This document shows positions 15,828-25,211 of a stretch of 35,423 nucleotides of DNA, piece by piece. The position numbers were made by a program, and so were the translations under genes. Each line of letters starts with the position of its first letter. Position 1 is the first letter of the stretch. The notes beneath the pieces were generated by a model. It was not told the origin of the DNA, did no database searches, and was given only the letters and a program-made list of their open reading frames with translations. Origin of the DNA: an uncultured Atopobium sp. (lineage in GTDB: Bacteria; Actinomycetota; Coriobacteriia; Coriobacteriales; Atopobiaceae); assembly GCA_937926845.1 (NCBI GenBank), contig CALBBS010000271.1, positions 1 through 35,423 of the forward strand, in the 5' to 3' direction.

Positions 15828-16976
15828 ATGAGCAAAAGGGAATGTCTTGCAATGCTACTTGCGGGAGGACAGGGAAGCCGCTTAGGTGCTCTGACCTCAA
15901 AAGTAGCTAAACCTGCTGTCTCGTTTGGTGGCAAGTTCCGCATTATTGACTTTGCATTATCCAACTGCGCAAATTCAGGAATTTCTACGGTAGGTGTTTT
16001 GACACAGTACCGTCCGTATTTGCTTCACTCTTACGTGGGATCAGGTAGTGCTTGGGACCTTGATGAGCGCGGTGGTGGAATTTCTATTCTTCCTCCCTTT
16101 GCTACCCAGTCTGGTGGCGCATGGTACGCGGGTACCGCAGATGCTGTCACCCAGAATATAGGCTACATCGAGCAGAACAAACCTGATTACGTACTTATCC
16201 TCTCTGGCGACCAGCTCTACCGTATGGACTACGGCGAGATGCTCGCCTGCCATAAAAAGAACAACGCAGACCTTACGATTGCCGTCATGCCTGTTCCTTG
16301 GGAAGAGGCTTCTCGCTTTGGCATCATGTCCATTGATGATGAGGATAGAATTACCAAGTTTTCCGAGAAACCCAAAGAGCCAGAGTCCAACCTGGCGTCC
16401 ATGGGAATCTATATCTTTAGCGCAGACCTGCTTCTTGAGACCTTGCGTGAGGACGCAAAGAACCCTGAATCTTCTCACGACTTTGGTGGCGATATCATTC
16501 CAGCGTTGCTTGATGATGGCAAGCGTCTGTTTGCCTACCGCTTTGAGGGCTTCTGGCGCGATGTAGGTACCATTGCAAGCTATCACGAGACCAGCATGGA
16601 TTTGCTGGGCTCTGAACCTAAGTTTGACATCTTTTCGGACAAGTTCCCTATTTTGTCCAATGCTTCCACCCGTCCTCCAGCGTATATTGGCGCTTTCGGC
16701 GAGGTAGATGACTGTCTGGTAAGCAACGGTTGCCAGGTCTTTGGTTATTCTCGCCATTCAATTTTGTCTACGGATGCCGTTATTGGCGAGGGAGCTCGCG
16801 TTATTGACTCCGTGCTTCTTCCTGGCGCAAAAGTTAAGCCTGGTGCGGTGGTAATTCGTGCAATCCTTGGTGAGAACGCTGTGGTCGAGAAGAACGTCCA
16901 CGTCGGTAGTTCTGACCTTAATAAAGAGATTGCTGTTGTTGGAAATGATGTAGTGGTTGAAAGAGGTGAGCACTAA
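15828..16976 (+). CDS. glgC: Glucose-1-phosphate adenylyltransferase (catalytic subunit)
   Basis: Makes ADP-glucose from ATP and glucose-1-phosphate, the committed step of glycogen synthesis. The 382 residues start with the intact nucleotidyltransferase motif LAGGQGSRLGALTSKVAKPAVSFGGKFRIIDF, continue with LILSGDQLYRMDYGEML and FSEKPKEP, and end in a left-handed beta-helix of hexapeptide-like repeats (GEGARVIDSVLLPGAKVKPGAVVIRAILG). AGGAG is 8 bases before ATG 15828; TTG 15822 is only 2 bases away and is rejected. Length matches Bacillus GlgC. The stop shares one base with the glgD start (TAATG). Confidence 0.95.
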   Translation: MSKRECLAMLLAGGQGSRLGALTSKVAKPAVSFGGKFRIIDFALSNCANSGISTVGVLTQYRPYLLHSYVGSGSAWDLDERGGGISILPPFATQSGGAWYAGTADAVTQNIGYIEQNKPDYVLILSGDQLYRMDYGEMLACHKKNNADLTIAVMPVPWEEASRFGIMSIDDEDRITKFSEKPKEPESNLASMGIYIFSADLLLETLREDAKNPESSHDFGGDIIPALLDDGKRLFAYRFEGFWRDVGTIASYHETSMDLLGSEPKFDIFSDKFPILSNASTRPPAYIGAFGEVDDCLVSNGCQVFGYSRHSILSTDAVIGEGARVIDSVLLPGAKVKPGAVVIRAILGENAVVEKNVHVGSSDLNKEIAVVGNDVVVERGEH

Positions 16977-18079
16977 TGAAAAGGGTAATTGGACTTATTA
17001 CCTGCAATTATGCTTCTACTAATATGGAAATCGCCAACGATGTACGCCCAATTGCATCTATGCCTTTTTTTGGAAGATATCGCCTGGTAGATTTTCCTCT
17101 TTCAAACATGGTCAATTCTGACATTTGTACCGTTGGCGTAATAATGCCATTTAACTATCGCTCACTTATTGATCACCTTGGCTCTGGTAAAGATTGGAAC
17201 TTGGACCGTAAGAGCGGAGGCTTGTTTATTCTACCTGGCTCTGCTTTTGGCACTTCTCATACGGGAGCGCGCTTTCTGCTGAGAGATCTGATTTCCAACA
17301 GGCCTTATCTTGAGAGAACTGACGCAGAGTATGTTCTGCTGTCCACTTCAAACTTTGTTTTTAACTCTGATCTTACAGAGCTGCTTGATCAGCATCTGGA
17401 GTCTGACGCGGACATTACTATGATGACCTACACCACTCGTTATAACGATAGAGACGTTGTTGGTGTTGAGCTTGACGGTGACCGTGTAGTTAAAACGCAC
17501 AATGGTGTTCAGCGCGGAGACGAGGCTTCTCTTGACTGCTTTATTATCAAGCGTGACCTGCTTATTGATATGCTTGATTGGTATAGAGCTACTGATTATC
17601 TTGATCTTTTTGAGGCACTTCATGCTGACTACAACCGTGTTAAGGTTCGTATCTTCCATTTTGAGGGCCATGTTGCATCTATCTTCTCAAAGAACTCTTA
17701 TTATCAGGCCAACATGGAGCTTTTGAACCCCATGCCAGCAAATGAGCTCTTTACCCCAGAGCGTTCCATTAAGACAAAGGCTCACGATACCGCTCCTGCA
17801 AAATTTGAGATTGGCTCTAAAGTTAGCAACTCAACCATTTCTGCAGGTTGTCGTATCCGTGGATCTGTTACCGGTTCCATCCTTGGTCGTAACGTCATCA
17901 TTGAGCGCGGCGCAGTAGTACGCGATTCTATTGTGATGGAAGGTTGCATTGTTAAGGAAGGTTCTGTAGTCGAGCACGCTATTGTAGACCGTTCTAACAT
18001 TATTCCTGCAGGTACTGAACTTCGTGGTACCAGAGAAGAAATTCTTCTTCAGCGTAAAAACAATAAGAGGGTGGCGTAA
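16976..18079 (+). CDS. glgD: GlgD, regulatory subunit-type glucose-1-phosphate adenylyltransferase
   Basis: A 367-residue GlgC paralogue with the same two-domain plan. The catalytic GGxGxRL loop is replaced by ITCNYASTNMEIANDVRPIA, while the following FFGRYRLVDFPLSNMVNSDI stays close to GlgC. The equivalent of the active-site LSGDQLYRMDY reads LSTSNFVFNSD, lacking the key Asp. It should therefore be a non-catalytic partner modulating GlgC, as in Bacillus/Geobacillus GlgCD. The C-terminal hexapeptide helix (SRVSNSTI-like, GRNVIIERGAVVRDSIVMEGCIVKEGSVVEHAIV) is complete. Translation is coupled to glgC by the TAATG overlap, giving balanced subunits. Confidence 0.93.
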   Translation: MKRVIGLITCNYASTNMEIANDVRPIASMPFFGRYRLVDFPLSNMVNSDICTVGVIMPFNYRSLIDHLGSGKDWNLDRKSGGLFILPGSAFGTSHTGARFLLRDLISNRPYLERTDAEYVLLSTSNFVFNSDLTELLDQHLESDADITMMTYTTRYNDRDVVGVELDGDRVVKTHNGVQRGDEASLDCFIIKRDLLIDMLDWYRATDYLDLFEALHADYNRVKVRIFHFEGHVASIFSKNSYYQANMELLNPMPANELFTPERSIKTKAHDTAPAKFEIGSKVSNSTISAGCRIRGSVTGSILGRNVIIERGAVVRDSIVMEGCIVKEGSVVEHAIVDRSNIIPAGTELRGTREEILLQRKNNKRVA

Positions 18080-18081
18080 TA

Positions 18082-19581
18082 ATGTCCCAAGTCTCCAAAC
18101 GTCGCAAACTTCGCGTCGTCTATGCAACTTCTGAGGTAGCACCTTTTTCTAAGACGGGCGGCCTTGGAGATGTCTCGGGTTCATTGCCACAAGCACTTAA
18201 AAAAGTAGGAGCTAGAGTGGCGGTTATTTCGCCACTCTACAGCTCCATTAAGCCCGAGTGGAAACAAAAGATGAAGAAGGTCTACGAGCTTCAGGTGCCT
18301 CTTTCGTGGCGCTTTGAATATTGTGGGCTTTGGCATCTGATTCATGAAGGCGTTGATTTTTACTTTGTAGATAACGAGTCTTACTTTGCTCGTGATGGCC
18401 TTTATGGCTACTTTGATGATGGAGAGCGCTATGCGTTCTTCTCCAAGGCTCTGTGTGAGCTGATTGCACACGTCCCAGAGCTCTCCTGCGACGTTCTGCA
18501 CTGCAATGACTGGCAAACGGCATTAGCACCCGTATTTTTACGCGAGCATTATCAGGGCGTCCCTGAGGTCCAAAACGTTAAGACGGTTTTCTCCATTCAT
18601 AACGTTAAGTTCCAGGGACAGTTTACTGACAAGATGCTCAGTGACGTACTGGGTCTTGCTGATATTCCTGCTGCAGTTGATCAACTGAGGTGCGACGCAA
18701 GCTCTATCAACTTTATGAAGGGCGCACTTTGCTACTCCGATTATCTGCTCACTGTTAGCCCAACGTATGCCCGTGAGCTGCAGACAGAGCACTTCGGAGA
18801 GGGAATGGATGATATCTTCCGTCGTCGTCAAAGTGTTCTGCGTGGTATTTTGAACGGCATTGACATTGGTGCGTGGTCACCTGCAAGCGATCCTTACATT
18901 CCACAGAACTTCTCGGCACGTCATATGGAGGGTAAAGCTGAGTGTAAGCGTCAATTGCAAGAAGAGCTGGGACTTGAGGTAAATCCAGATGTACCTCTTG
19001 CGGTAATGGTTACGCGCTTGACCAACCAGAAGGGTTTGGGCCTGATTCGCTATGCGATGGACCGTCTCATTTGTGCAGGTATTGAAGTTGCTGTTTTAGG
19101 AACGGGCGATGCCGAACAAGAAGATGCTATGCGCTTCTTTGATGAGCACTATGGCAACCGTATGGCTGCACGTATTGAGTTTGATATTGCGCTTTCTCAC
19201 CGCATATATGCAGGTGCGGATATGTTCTTGATGCCATCAGAGTTTGAGCCTTGCGGTCTTTCTCAGATGATTTCTATGCGTTATGGCACGCTTCCTATTG
19301 TTCGCGAGACGGGCGGTCTGGCAGATTCTGTAAAACCGTACAACCAGTTTACGGGAGAAGGAACCGGCTTTAGTTTTGCCAATCAAAACGCAGATGAAAT
19401 GGCAGATATTATTCTGTACGCCGCCGATGTTTATAGAAACGATAAACAAGCGTGGACAAATCTTGTAAAACAGGCGATGGCAGAGGACTTTAGTTGGCAT
19501 AACGCTGCAAATGAATATCTTGACGTGTATCATTTACTACACCCTGAAATTATCAGGTATGTACGTCGTCGAGATTGGTAA
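18082..19581 (+). CDS. glgA: Glycogen synthase (ADP-glucose)
   Basis: Transfers glucose from ADP-glucose to alpha-1,4 chains. The 499 residues form a GT5 GT-B fold: the N-terminal VVYATSEVAPFSKTGGLGDVSGSLP holds the ADP-binding KTGGL (Lys24), FSIHNVKFQG and ILNGID follow in the linker, and the C-terminal domain has VTRLTNQKGLGLI and the EPCGLSQMISMRYG nucleotide-sugar site with its conserved Glu. The start is 2 bases after the glgD stop, with AAGAGGG in the end of glgD as ribosome-binding site. Length is normal. Confidence 0.96.
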   Translation: MSQVSKRRKLRVVYATSEVAPFSKTGGLGDVSGSLPQALKKVGARVAVISPLYSSIKPEWKQKMKKVYELQVPLSWRFEYCGLWHLIHEGVDFYFVDNESYFARDGLYGYFDDGERYAFFSKALCELIAHVPELSCDVLHCNDWQTALAPVFLREHYQGVPEVQNVKTVFSIHNVKFQGQFTDKMLSDVLGLADIPAAVDQLRCDASSINFMKGALCYSDYLLTVSPTYARELQTEHFGEGMDDIFRRRQSVLRGILNGIDIGAWSPASDPYIPQNFSARHMEGKAECKRQLQEELGLEVNPDVPLAVMVTRLTNQKGLGLIRYAMDRLICAGIEVAVLGTGDAEQEDAMRFFDEHYGNRMAARIEFDIALSHRIYAGADMFLMPSEFEPCGLSQMISMRYGTLPIVRETGGLADSVKPYNQFTGEGTGFSFANQNADEMADIILYAADVYRNDKQAWTNLVKQAMAEDFSWHNAANEYLDVYHLLHPEIIRYVRRRDW

Positions 19582-19583
19582 GA

Positions 19584-22500
19584 ATGCAGGCTTTTCACAA
19601 CACCTCAAACATTGTTTGTAGAGATCCAAAAGGCGCGGTAGAACTAGGTACTTCAGCAACAATCAGAATATTTGCTTGGGACGATGATGTTCAATCAGTA
19701 ACGCTTCGTCTCTGGCAAGAGTATGGCCCTGAATTGTCTCCAGAGGCCCAAGCTCTGTCTGGCGAGAAATGCGTTGTGATGCAAAAGAGTGATTTTGCTG
19801 GCGCGCTTCCGACTGATGTACCTGACTATGCGCAGTGCTTTGAGGCAATTGTTAAACCAGCTGCTACGGGCCTTATTTGGTATCGTTTTGAGCTTCAGGC
19901 TTCTGACGGAGCAGTTTGGTCATATGGTGCTCAAGAAAGTAGATGCACCGGTGTTGGTAGCTTTGCCTATGGCGAGCCACCATCATTTCAGATTACTTGC
20001 TATGAGCCTCGTGGTAGCTTTGCGGGTGTAGAAGATCCTAGCTGGTACAAGGGTGGAGTTGTCTACCAGATTTTCCCCGACAGGTTTGCGCGAGATGTAA
20101 ACTGGCACGAACGTACCAAGCAAGCACTTGCTGTTCCAAGAAATGGGGTTTCTCGCCAGCTGGTTGAAGATTGGGAGAAGACTCCTGAGTATCAGCGAGA
20201 TGCCAACGGCCGCGTGACTGAGTGGGATTTCTACGGCGGTTCTTTAGCTGGTATTGAAGAGAAGCTTTCCTATTTGGAAAACCTTGGAATAACTGCGCTT
20301 TATTTGAATCCAATCTATGCTGCTTCTAGTAATCATCGCTACGATATTGCGGATTATTTGGAAGTCGATCCCGTGTTAGGCACTGTAGAGGATTTTGAAC
20401 GCCTCTGCGTTAAAGCTGCTGAGCATGGTATTTCCATTATTTTGGATGGCGTTTTTAATCATTGTGGCGCTGATTCAAAATACTTTAATAAATTTTCTAA
20501 CTACTCTGAACCAGGAGCAGTTCAGCAGGCTGGCTCTGCCTATGATAAGTGGTTTACGTTCCATGAGGATGGAACATATGAGAGTTGGTGGGGTGTTGAT
20601 GCACTGCCAACTATTGTGTCTGAAAATCCTGACTACCAGGAGTTTATTTGTGGCGAGAATGGCGTTATTAGAACGTGGCTGCACCGAGGTGCTCGCGGTT
20701 GGCGCTTAGACGTTGCAGATGAAATTTCCGATTCATTTATTCAAAAGATTCGTGCTGCTGCACTTGCAGAGCGTAGTGATGCGGTCATTATTGGAGAGGT
20801 CTGGGAGGACGCAAGTAACAAGCGTGCGTATGGAAAACTCAGGCATTACCTTGAGGGCCTAGAGCTTGATGGTCCTATGAATTATCCTCTGCGTAAATCT
20901 ATTCTTTCATTTTTGATGAATGAAGCTGGCGCTGAGGCAACTGTTTCAGCTCTTGAAGAGCTGTGGGAAAACTATCCTCACGAGGCGTTTTATTCTTGCC
21001 TCAACGTGTTTGGAACACATGATAAAGAGCGACTGATTAACGTAGTTGCTGGAGCTCCTGCTCCCGATTCTCTTTCTGCTCATGAACAGGTAACGTACAG
21101 ACTTTCTGCTGATCAACGTGGTCTTTCTAAAGCTCGTATGTGGCAGACGGCCGTACTACAGATGACACTTCCCGGTGTTCCGTCTATTTATTATGGCGAT
21201 GAGATGGGTGTTGAGGGATTTGTTGATCCAACAAATCGTTCGACAATGCCATGGCCTGGAAGTAGCCCTCGTGCGGACTTAGATTACTTGCATATGTACC
21301 GCAATGCTATTGCGCTCAGGAAAACCCTTCCACTACTGGTAAATGGCTCGTTTGAACCGTTTGTCCCAGAATGTGGATCTGATGATGTTCTGGCATTTTG
21401 GCGTAAGCCCCTTCAAAAAGATGAGCAGCAAGAGCAGCAGGGCAAAGCCGCTTCTAGCGTCTGTGTTCTAGTAAACAAGAGCCGCTCAGATGCAAAAACA
21501 GTCTATGTTTCTGTACCTCAAAATATGCAGGTTATTGACGTTATTAGTGGCCAAGCAGTCCCCGTTAAGGACGGCAAAGCAGAGGTCTTTTTGTGGCAGC
21601 TTGGATGTACGGTTTTAAACGTGCAGCCAGCTCACAGGCTGCAAAAGCCTCTTGAGCCTGGTATGGGAGTGCTTGCTCACATTACTTCTTTGCCTGTCGA
21701 TGAGAACTCCGCAATTACGCCAGGTCAAAAGCTTGGCGTTATTGGACGTGCAACCTCTGAGTTCATCGATTTTCTCGCCAAATCTGGTCAGAAGTATTGG
21801 CAGATTTTGCCTGTTAGTCCAACCGATGAGTACGACTCTCCTTACGCGGGAATTTCTGCCTTTGCAGGAAACATCAATCTGCTTGACCAAACTGCAATGG
21901 AGAGAGTCATTTCTGAGTGCAATGATTCTCAGAGCAGGCGAGCTGCTGAGTATCAGACATTTCTGGCGAGAAACTCATATTGGCTTGATTCGTATGCAAC
22001 GTTTTGCGCTATCAAAGACCTTCTTGGTGAGGGAGCGTGGCAGGAGTGGCCTGAGCAGTATCGTCGCTGGTCACAAGAGCTTCTTGAGCGTCCTGAGCTT
22101 ACCCAAGCAATTGAGCTTCACCAAAAGTATCAGTTTGCCTTTGAGGTAATTTGGAGCCAGACTTTAGCGGAGGCTCACGCAAAGGGTATTCAGATTATTG
22201 GTGATATGCCCATGTTTGTTTCAGAGGATTCTGCTGATGTTTGGGCACATCCAGAACTTTTTGCTTTAGATGATACTGGTCATACGGAGCTTCAAGCTGG
22301 TGCTCCCGCTGATGCTTTTTCTCAGGATGGTCAGCTGTGGGGCAATCCAACCTATACCTGGAAGGCTCATAAAGATGAGGGCTATCGTTGGTGGATTGAA
22401 CGTTTCCGTAGGTCTTTCTATCTGTATGACTACACGAGGCTTGACCACTTTATTGGCTTTACCTCTTACTATGCTATTGAGCAGGGAAAAACTGCTGCTG

Positions 22501-23021
22501 AGGGAGCGTTTAAGTTTGGTCCTGGGGTTGAATTATTTGAAGTTGCTTATAGGCAGCTTGGTCCGCTGCCTTTTATTGCGGAAGATTTAGGAGCAGTTAC
22601 TCCTGCCGTCCGCGCACTACTTTCTCAGACAGGGTTCCCCGGAATGAGTGTCATACAGTTTGCTGACGGAGATTGCAGGCATTCTTTTGCTCCATCTCAG
22701 AACTCTCTTGTGTATAGCGGAACTCACGATACGCAAACACTGATGGGTTTTGTAGAGGAGCGCTTTACAGGCGTTCAAGCAACTGATGAATCGAAGCAGA
22801 TTTTTAAGCAGCTTATGGAGCAAGTAGTTAGCACTTCTAATGCAGTGGTTATTTTGCCGCTACAGGATGTCTTAGGTCTTTCTGACGATGCTCGTATGAA
22901 CATTCCTGGTAAGGCTGAAGGCAATTGGTCTTGGCAGGTTAAAAAGGACATGCTTACGCAGGAGGTCATTGCGGAATTGCAGAGTTATGTTGAACTGCAT
23001 CAGAGCAAGACCAGCGCTTAG
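19584..23021 (+). CDS. Two-domain GH13 amylase / GH77 4-alpha-glucanotransferase fusion
   Basis: A 1145-residue fusion. Residues 1-140 resemble a neopullulanase-type N-terminal beta domain. Residues 150-600 are a GH13 barrel (GGVVYQIFPDRFA, LDGVFNHCGAD) with nucleophile Asp376 (WRLDVAD), acid Glu405 (IGEVWED) and Asp480 (FGTHDKE). From about 690 a complete GH77 (MalQ) domain begins at MGVLAHITSLP, with YWQILPVSPTDEYDSPYAG, nucleophile Asp954 (RLDHFIGF), acid Glu1000 (IAEDLG) and Asp1049 (SGTHDTQT). It should debranch or shorten phosphorylase limit dextrins and recycle maltooligosaccharides. No signal peptide, so intracellular. The ribosome-binding site is weak; ATG 19584 or TTG 19575 are both possible, and either couples it to glgA. 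Last gene of the operon. Confidence 0.93.
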   Translation: MQAFHNTSNIVCRDPKGAVELGTSATIRIFAWDDDVQSVTLRLWQEYGPELSPEAQALSGEKCVVMQKSDFAGALPTDVPDYAQCFEAIVKPAATGLIWYRFELQASDGAVWSYGAQESRCTGVGSFAYGEPPSFQITCYEPRGSFAGVEDPSWYKGGVVYQIFPDRFARDVNWHERTKQALAVPRNGVSRQLVEDWEKTPEYQRDANGRVTEWDFYGGSLAGIEEKLSYLENLGITALYLNPIYAASSNHRYDIADYLEVDPVLGTVEDFERLCVKAAEHGISIILDGVFNHCGADSKYFNKFSNYSEPGAVQQAGSAYDKWFTFHEDGTYESWWGVDALPTIVSENPDYQEFICGENGVIRTWLHRGARGWRLDVADEISDSFIQKIRAAALAERSDAVIIGEVWEDASNKRAYGKLRHYLEGLELDGPMNYPLRKSILSFLMNEAGAEATVSALEELWENYPHEAFYSCLNVFGTHDKERLINVVAGAPAPDSLSAHEQVTYRLSADQRGLSKARMWQTAVLQMTLPGVPSIYYGDEMGVEGFVDPTNRSTMPWPGSSPRADLDYLHMYRNAIALRKTLPLLVNGSFEPFVPECGSDDVLAFWRKPLQKDEQQEQQGKAASSVCVLVNKSRSDAKTVYVSVPQNMQVIDVISGQAVPVKDGKAEVFLWQLGCTVLNVQPAHRLQKPLEPGMGVLAHITSLPVDENSAITPGQKLGVIGRATSEFIDFLAKSGQKYWQILPVSPTDEYDSPYAGISAFAGNINLLDQTAMERVISECNDSQSRRAAEYQTFLARNSYWLDSYATFCAIKDLLGEGAWQEWPEQYRRWSQELLERPELTQAIELHQKYQFAFEVIWSQTLAEAHAKGIQIIGDMPMFVSEDSADVWAHPELFALDDTGHTELQAGAPADAFSQDGQLWGNPTYTWKAHKDEGYRWWIERFRRSFYLYDYTRLDHFIGFTSYYAIEQGKTAAEGAFKFGPGVELFEVAYRQLGPLPFIAEDLGAVTPAVRALLSQTGFPGMSVIQFADGDCRHSFAPSQNSLVYSGTHDTQTLMGFVEERFTGVQATDESKQIFKQLMEQVVSTSNAVVILPLQDVLGLSDDARMNIPGKAEGNWSWQVKKDMLTQEVIAELQSYVELHQSKTSA

Positions 23022-23042
23022 AGATAGTTTTTCGTTACAACA

Positions 23043-23077
23043 AAAAGGTCCTTCTAGCCAAACGAGAAGGACCTTTT
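23043..23077. terminator. Bidirectional terminator between converging genes
   Basis: AAAAGGTCCTTCT (23043-23055) pairs perfectly over 13 bases with AGAAGGACCTTTT (23065-23077) around a 9-base loop. The arms give a T-run on either strand, so it can end both the glycogen operon (plus) and the histidine kinase operon (minus). Confidence 0.92.
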
Positions 23078-23102
23078 ACGTGCAGATGTTTTTTTGAGTT
23101 CA

Positions 23103-24473
23103 CTATGACATCTCTCGAGGCAAAACAATGGTAAAGCGTGTTCCTACACCCTCACGAGAGAGCACCTCAATAGAGCCGTCATGATTATCGACAATCCATT
23201 TTGCGATGGATAGTCCAAGTCCAGAACCTTCGTTGCTTTCAATACGAGCGTTGTCGGCTCTCCAGAATCTCTCAAAAATATGAGCGGCTGCTGCCTCGGA
23301 CATACCCATGCCTTCATCTTCGATTGAAACTTGAACAGTTTTTTCGTTATATGCGACGTTAAAGGAAATGGTGGTTTGAGCAGCGGAATAACGAGCGGCA
23401 TTTTGCACGATGATACGGATAGACTGCTTAATCATTGCGGTGTCAGCAAGCACCTGATAGCAATCGTCTGTTGGTGTACTCTGATCAAATTTCAGCGCAT
23501 AGTGGTGAGTAGGATCAATCATTTCCGACTCTTCACAGACCTCAGAAGTTATCCGTGCAAGATTGAGCTTAGTCTTTGTGAGGGTATTTCTTCCTGCGTC
23601 TCCGCGTGCTAAGAAGAGGAGCTGCTCAACAAGGTCATGCATGTGTTCGCTCTCGGATTTGAGTGCAGCGATAGACTCATCTAGTACAGCCTCGTCTGTC
23701 TTACCCCATCGGTCAAGCATGTCAGTATAGCCTCGAATAACTGCTATAGGTGTGCGAAGTTCGTGGCTAGCATCGTTGACAAAACGCATCTGCTGCAACT
23801 TTGCTTCTTGCATACGACAAAGCAGTTTATTTAAGGCAATCTCAATGCTTGCAAGATCTTGGTCGCCCGTTTGAATCTTTGGAGCGTTAATATTGGCTTC
23901 TTCAATTGCCTGCTCAAGACTCTTGATTTTCTCGCCTTTTACCAGGGTTTCGTTTGTTATGGAATCAGTGGTAAGCGCATCAACGTTCACAAGTTGATCT
24001 GCTTTAAGAGCAAGTGTGTTAAGGGGCTGAAGAGCTCTTCTGACACGACGCATATCACCGAAGAATGACAACAGATCAATGATTTCCCAGATAAGAATTG
24101 CAATATACATGGGCCAGAAGCGTGCTAACTCTACGCCTAAATCAAATATTTTTGCGCCAAAAGTAGGGCCATGAACAATGTATTTTAGGCTTGAGAGTCC
24201 GTGTAAGAAAGTGAATCCAGTAAGAGAAATAGAGTGAGACTCAGTAGGGAAAAATCCGAGGTAAAAAGTACCTTGTGGAACATGCTGGTTATACATAAAA
24301 ATAAAAATCAGAGCAATATTCACCAGTAAAAAGAGATTAAAGCCAACGTAATTCATCAACTTACGCCACCAAAATCCCCAGGTAATAACTCCTGCAGTCG
24401 AGGAGTCAGAACGGGTAAAGAAAGGCTTTTTATGCTCTTGTATAGTGGAGTGATTATGCTTCTCTGATGACAT
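23103..24473 (-). CDS. Sensor histidine kinase
   Basis: Membrane sensor of a two-component system, 456 residues. Two membrane segments (about residues 39-60 and 115-135) flank an extracytoplasmic loop of roughly 55 residues. A HAMP-like linker is followed by the H-box FVNDASHELRTPIAVIRGY (phospho-acceptor His237), then the N-box QNAARYSAA, the G1 box EDEGMGMS, the F-box HIFERFWRAD, and the G2 box GSGLGLSIAKWIVDNH. The ATG at 24473 has GGAG 7 bases upstream; a GTG at 24485 in the same frame would overlap that site. It overlaps the response regulator by 20 bases, as cognate pairs often do. The architecture recalls ArlS. The signal is unknown. Confidence 0.92.
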   Translation of the reverse strand: MSSEKHNHSTIQEHKKPFFTRSDSSTAGVITWGFWWRKLMNYVGFNLFLLVNIALIFIFMYNQHVPQGTFYLGFFPTESHSISLTGFTFLHGLSSLKYIVHGPTFGAKIFDLGVELARFWPMYIAILIWEIIDLLSFFGDMRRVRRALQPLNTLALKADQLVNVDALTTDSITNETLVKGEKIKSLEQAIEEANINAPKIQTGDQDLASIEIALNKLLCRMQEAKLQQMRFVNDASHELRTPIAVIRGYTDMLDRWGKTDEAVLDESIAALKSESEHMHDLVEQLLFLARGDAGRNTLTKTKLNLARITSEVCEESEMIDPTHHYALKFDQSTPTDDCYQVLADTAMIKQSIRIIVQNAARYSAAQTTISFNVAYNEKTVQVSIEDEGMGMSEAAAAHIFERFWRADNARIESNEGSGLGLSIAKWIVDNHDGSIEVLSREGVGTRFTIVLPREMS

Positions 24474-25158
24474 ATCCGACTCCACGAACAGTAGTAATTA
24501 GCTTGATGTTATAGCGGTCGTCAATTTTTGCACGTAGATGGGCAATATGTACATCCACGTTATTAGTTTCTCCGGCAAACTCATAACCCAAAGCTTCAGA
24601 AGCAATACGCTCACGGCTCATGACAACGCCAGCGTGCCCCATAAGCATACGGAGGACTTCAAATTCCTTAGTGGTGAGTTCAATCGTATCGTTCTTGACA
24701 CAGACTTCTCTACGATCGACATCAAGCGAGACACCTTTAATTGTAAAGGTGCTTGTAGCAGCTGTTTGAGGAATTGTCGGGGAGTTTAAACTGTCTGCCT
24801 CATGATGCTTGAGTGCCACTCGAATGCGGGCGAGAAGTTCCTCTATCGCAAAAGGTTTGGTGAGGTAGTCATCTGCACCCGCATCGAGACCAGCTACTTT
24901 ATCCATAACCGAATCACGAGCAGTAAGCATGATAGTTGGCGTGTTTTTCTCGCGACGAATCCTTCTGAGAACTTCTAGACCATTAAGCTTGGGGAGAAGT
25001 ACATCAAGCAAGATAAGGTCGTAGTCATTTGACAGTGCTTTTTCAGCTCCGGTTCTTCCGTCAAGAGCTTTGTCTACCTCATATCCCTCGTGTGTAAGTT
25101 CGAGTTCTATAAATCGTGCAATTTTTTCTTCATCTTCAACGATAAGAACCTTAATCAT
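24454..25158 (-). CDS. OmpR/PhoB-family response regulator
   Basis: Transcription factor partner of the kinase, 234 residues. The receiver domain (1-115) has the acidic pocket EDEE, phospho-acceptor Asp52 (LILLDVLLP), Thr79 (MLTARDS) and Lys101 (YLTKPF). The winged-helix domain (about 135-232) shows KEFEVLRMLMGHAGVVMSRERI and the closing TVRGVGYVI. It is closest in feel to ArlR. The gene lies 53 bases downstream of the DUF4342 gene in the same direction, so all three may share one transcript starting near 25800. Confidence 0.94.
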   Translation of the reverse strand: MIKVLIVEDEEKIARFIELELTHEGYEVDKALDGRTGAEKALSNDYDLILLDVLLPKLNGLEVLRRIRREKNTPTIMLTARDSVMDKVAGLDAGADDYLTKPFAIEELLARIRVALKHHEADSLNSPTIPQTAATSTFTIKGVSLDVDRREVCVKNDTIELTTKEFEVLRMLMGHAGVVMSRERIASEALGYEFAGETNNVDVHIAHLRAKIDDRYNIKLITTVRGVGYVIREA

Positions 25159-25211
25159 TTTCTCGCCTAAATATCGAAGTTTTCTATTTTAGGTTTGGAA
25201 CCAATTTCATT

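Noticed and set aside
20144..20158. The 15-base sequence GGGGTTTCTCGCCAG also present near 35375
   Set aside because: Both copies encode the common tetrapeptide Gly-Val-Ser-Arg in unrelated proteins. One such match in 35 kb is near chance expectation, and no longer repeat surrounds it.
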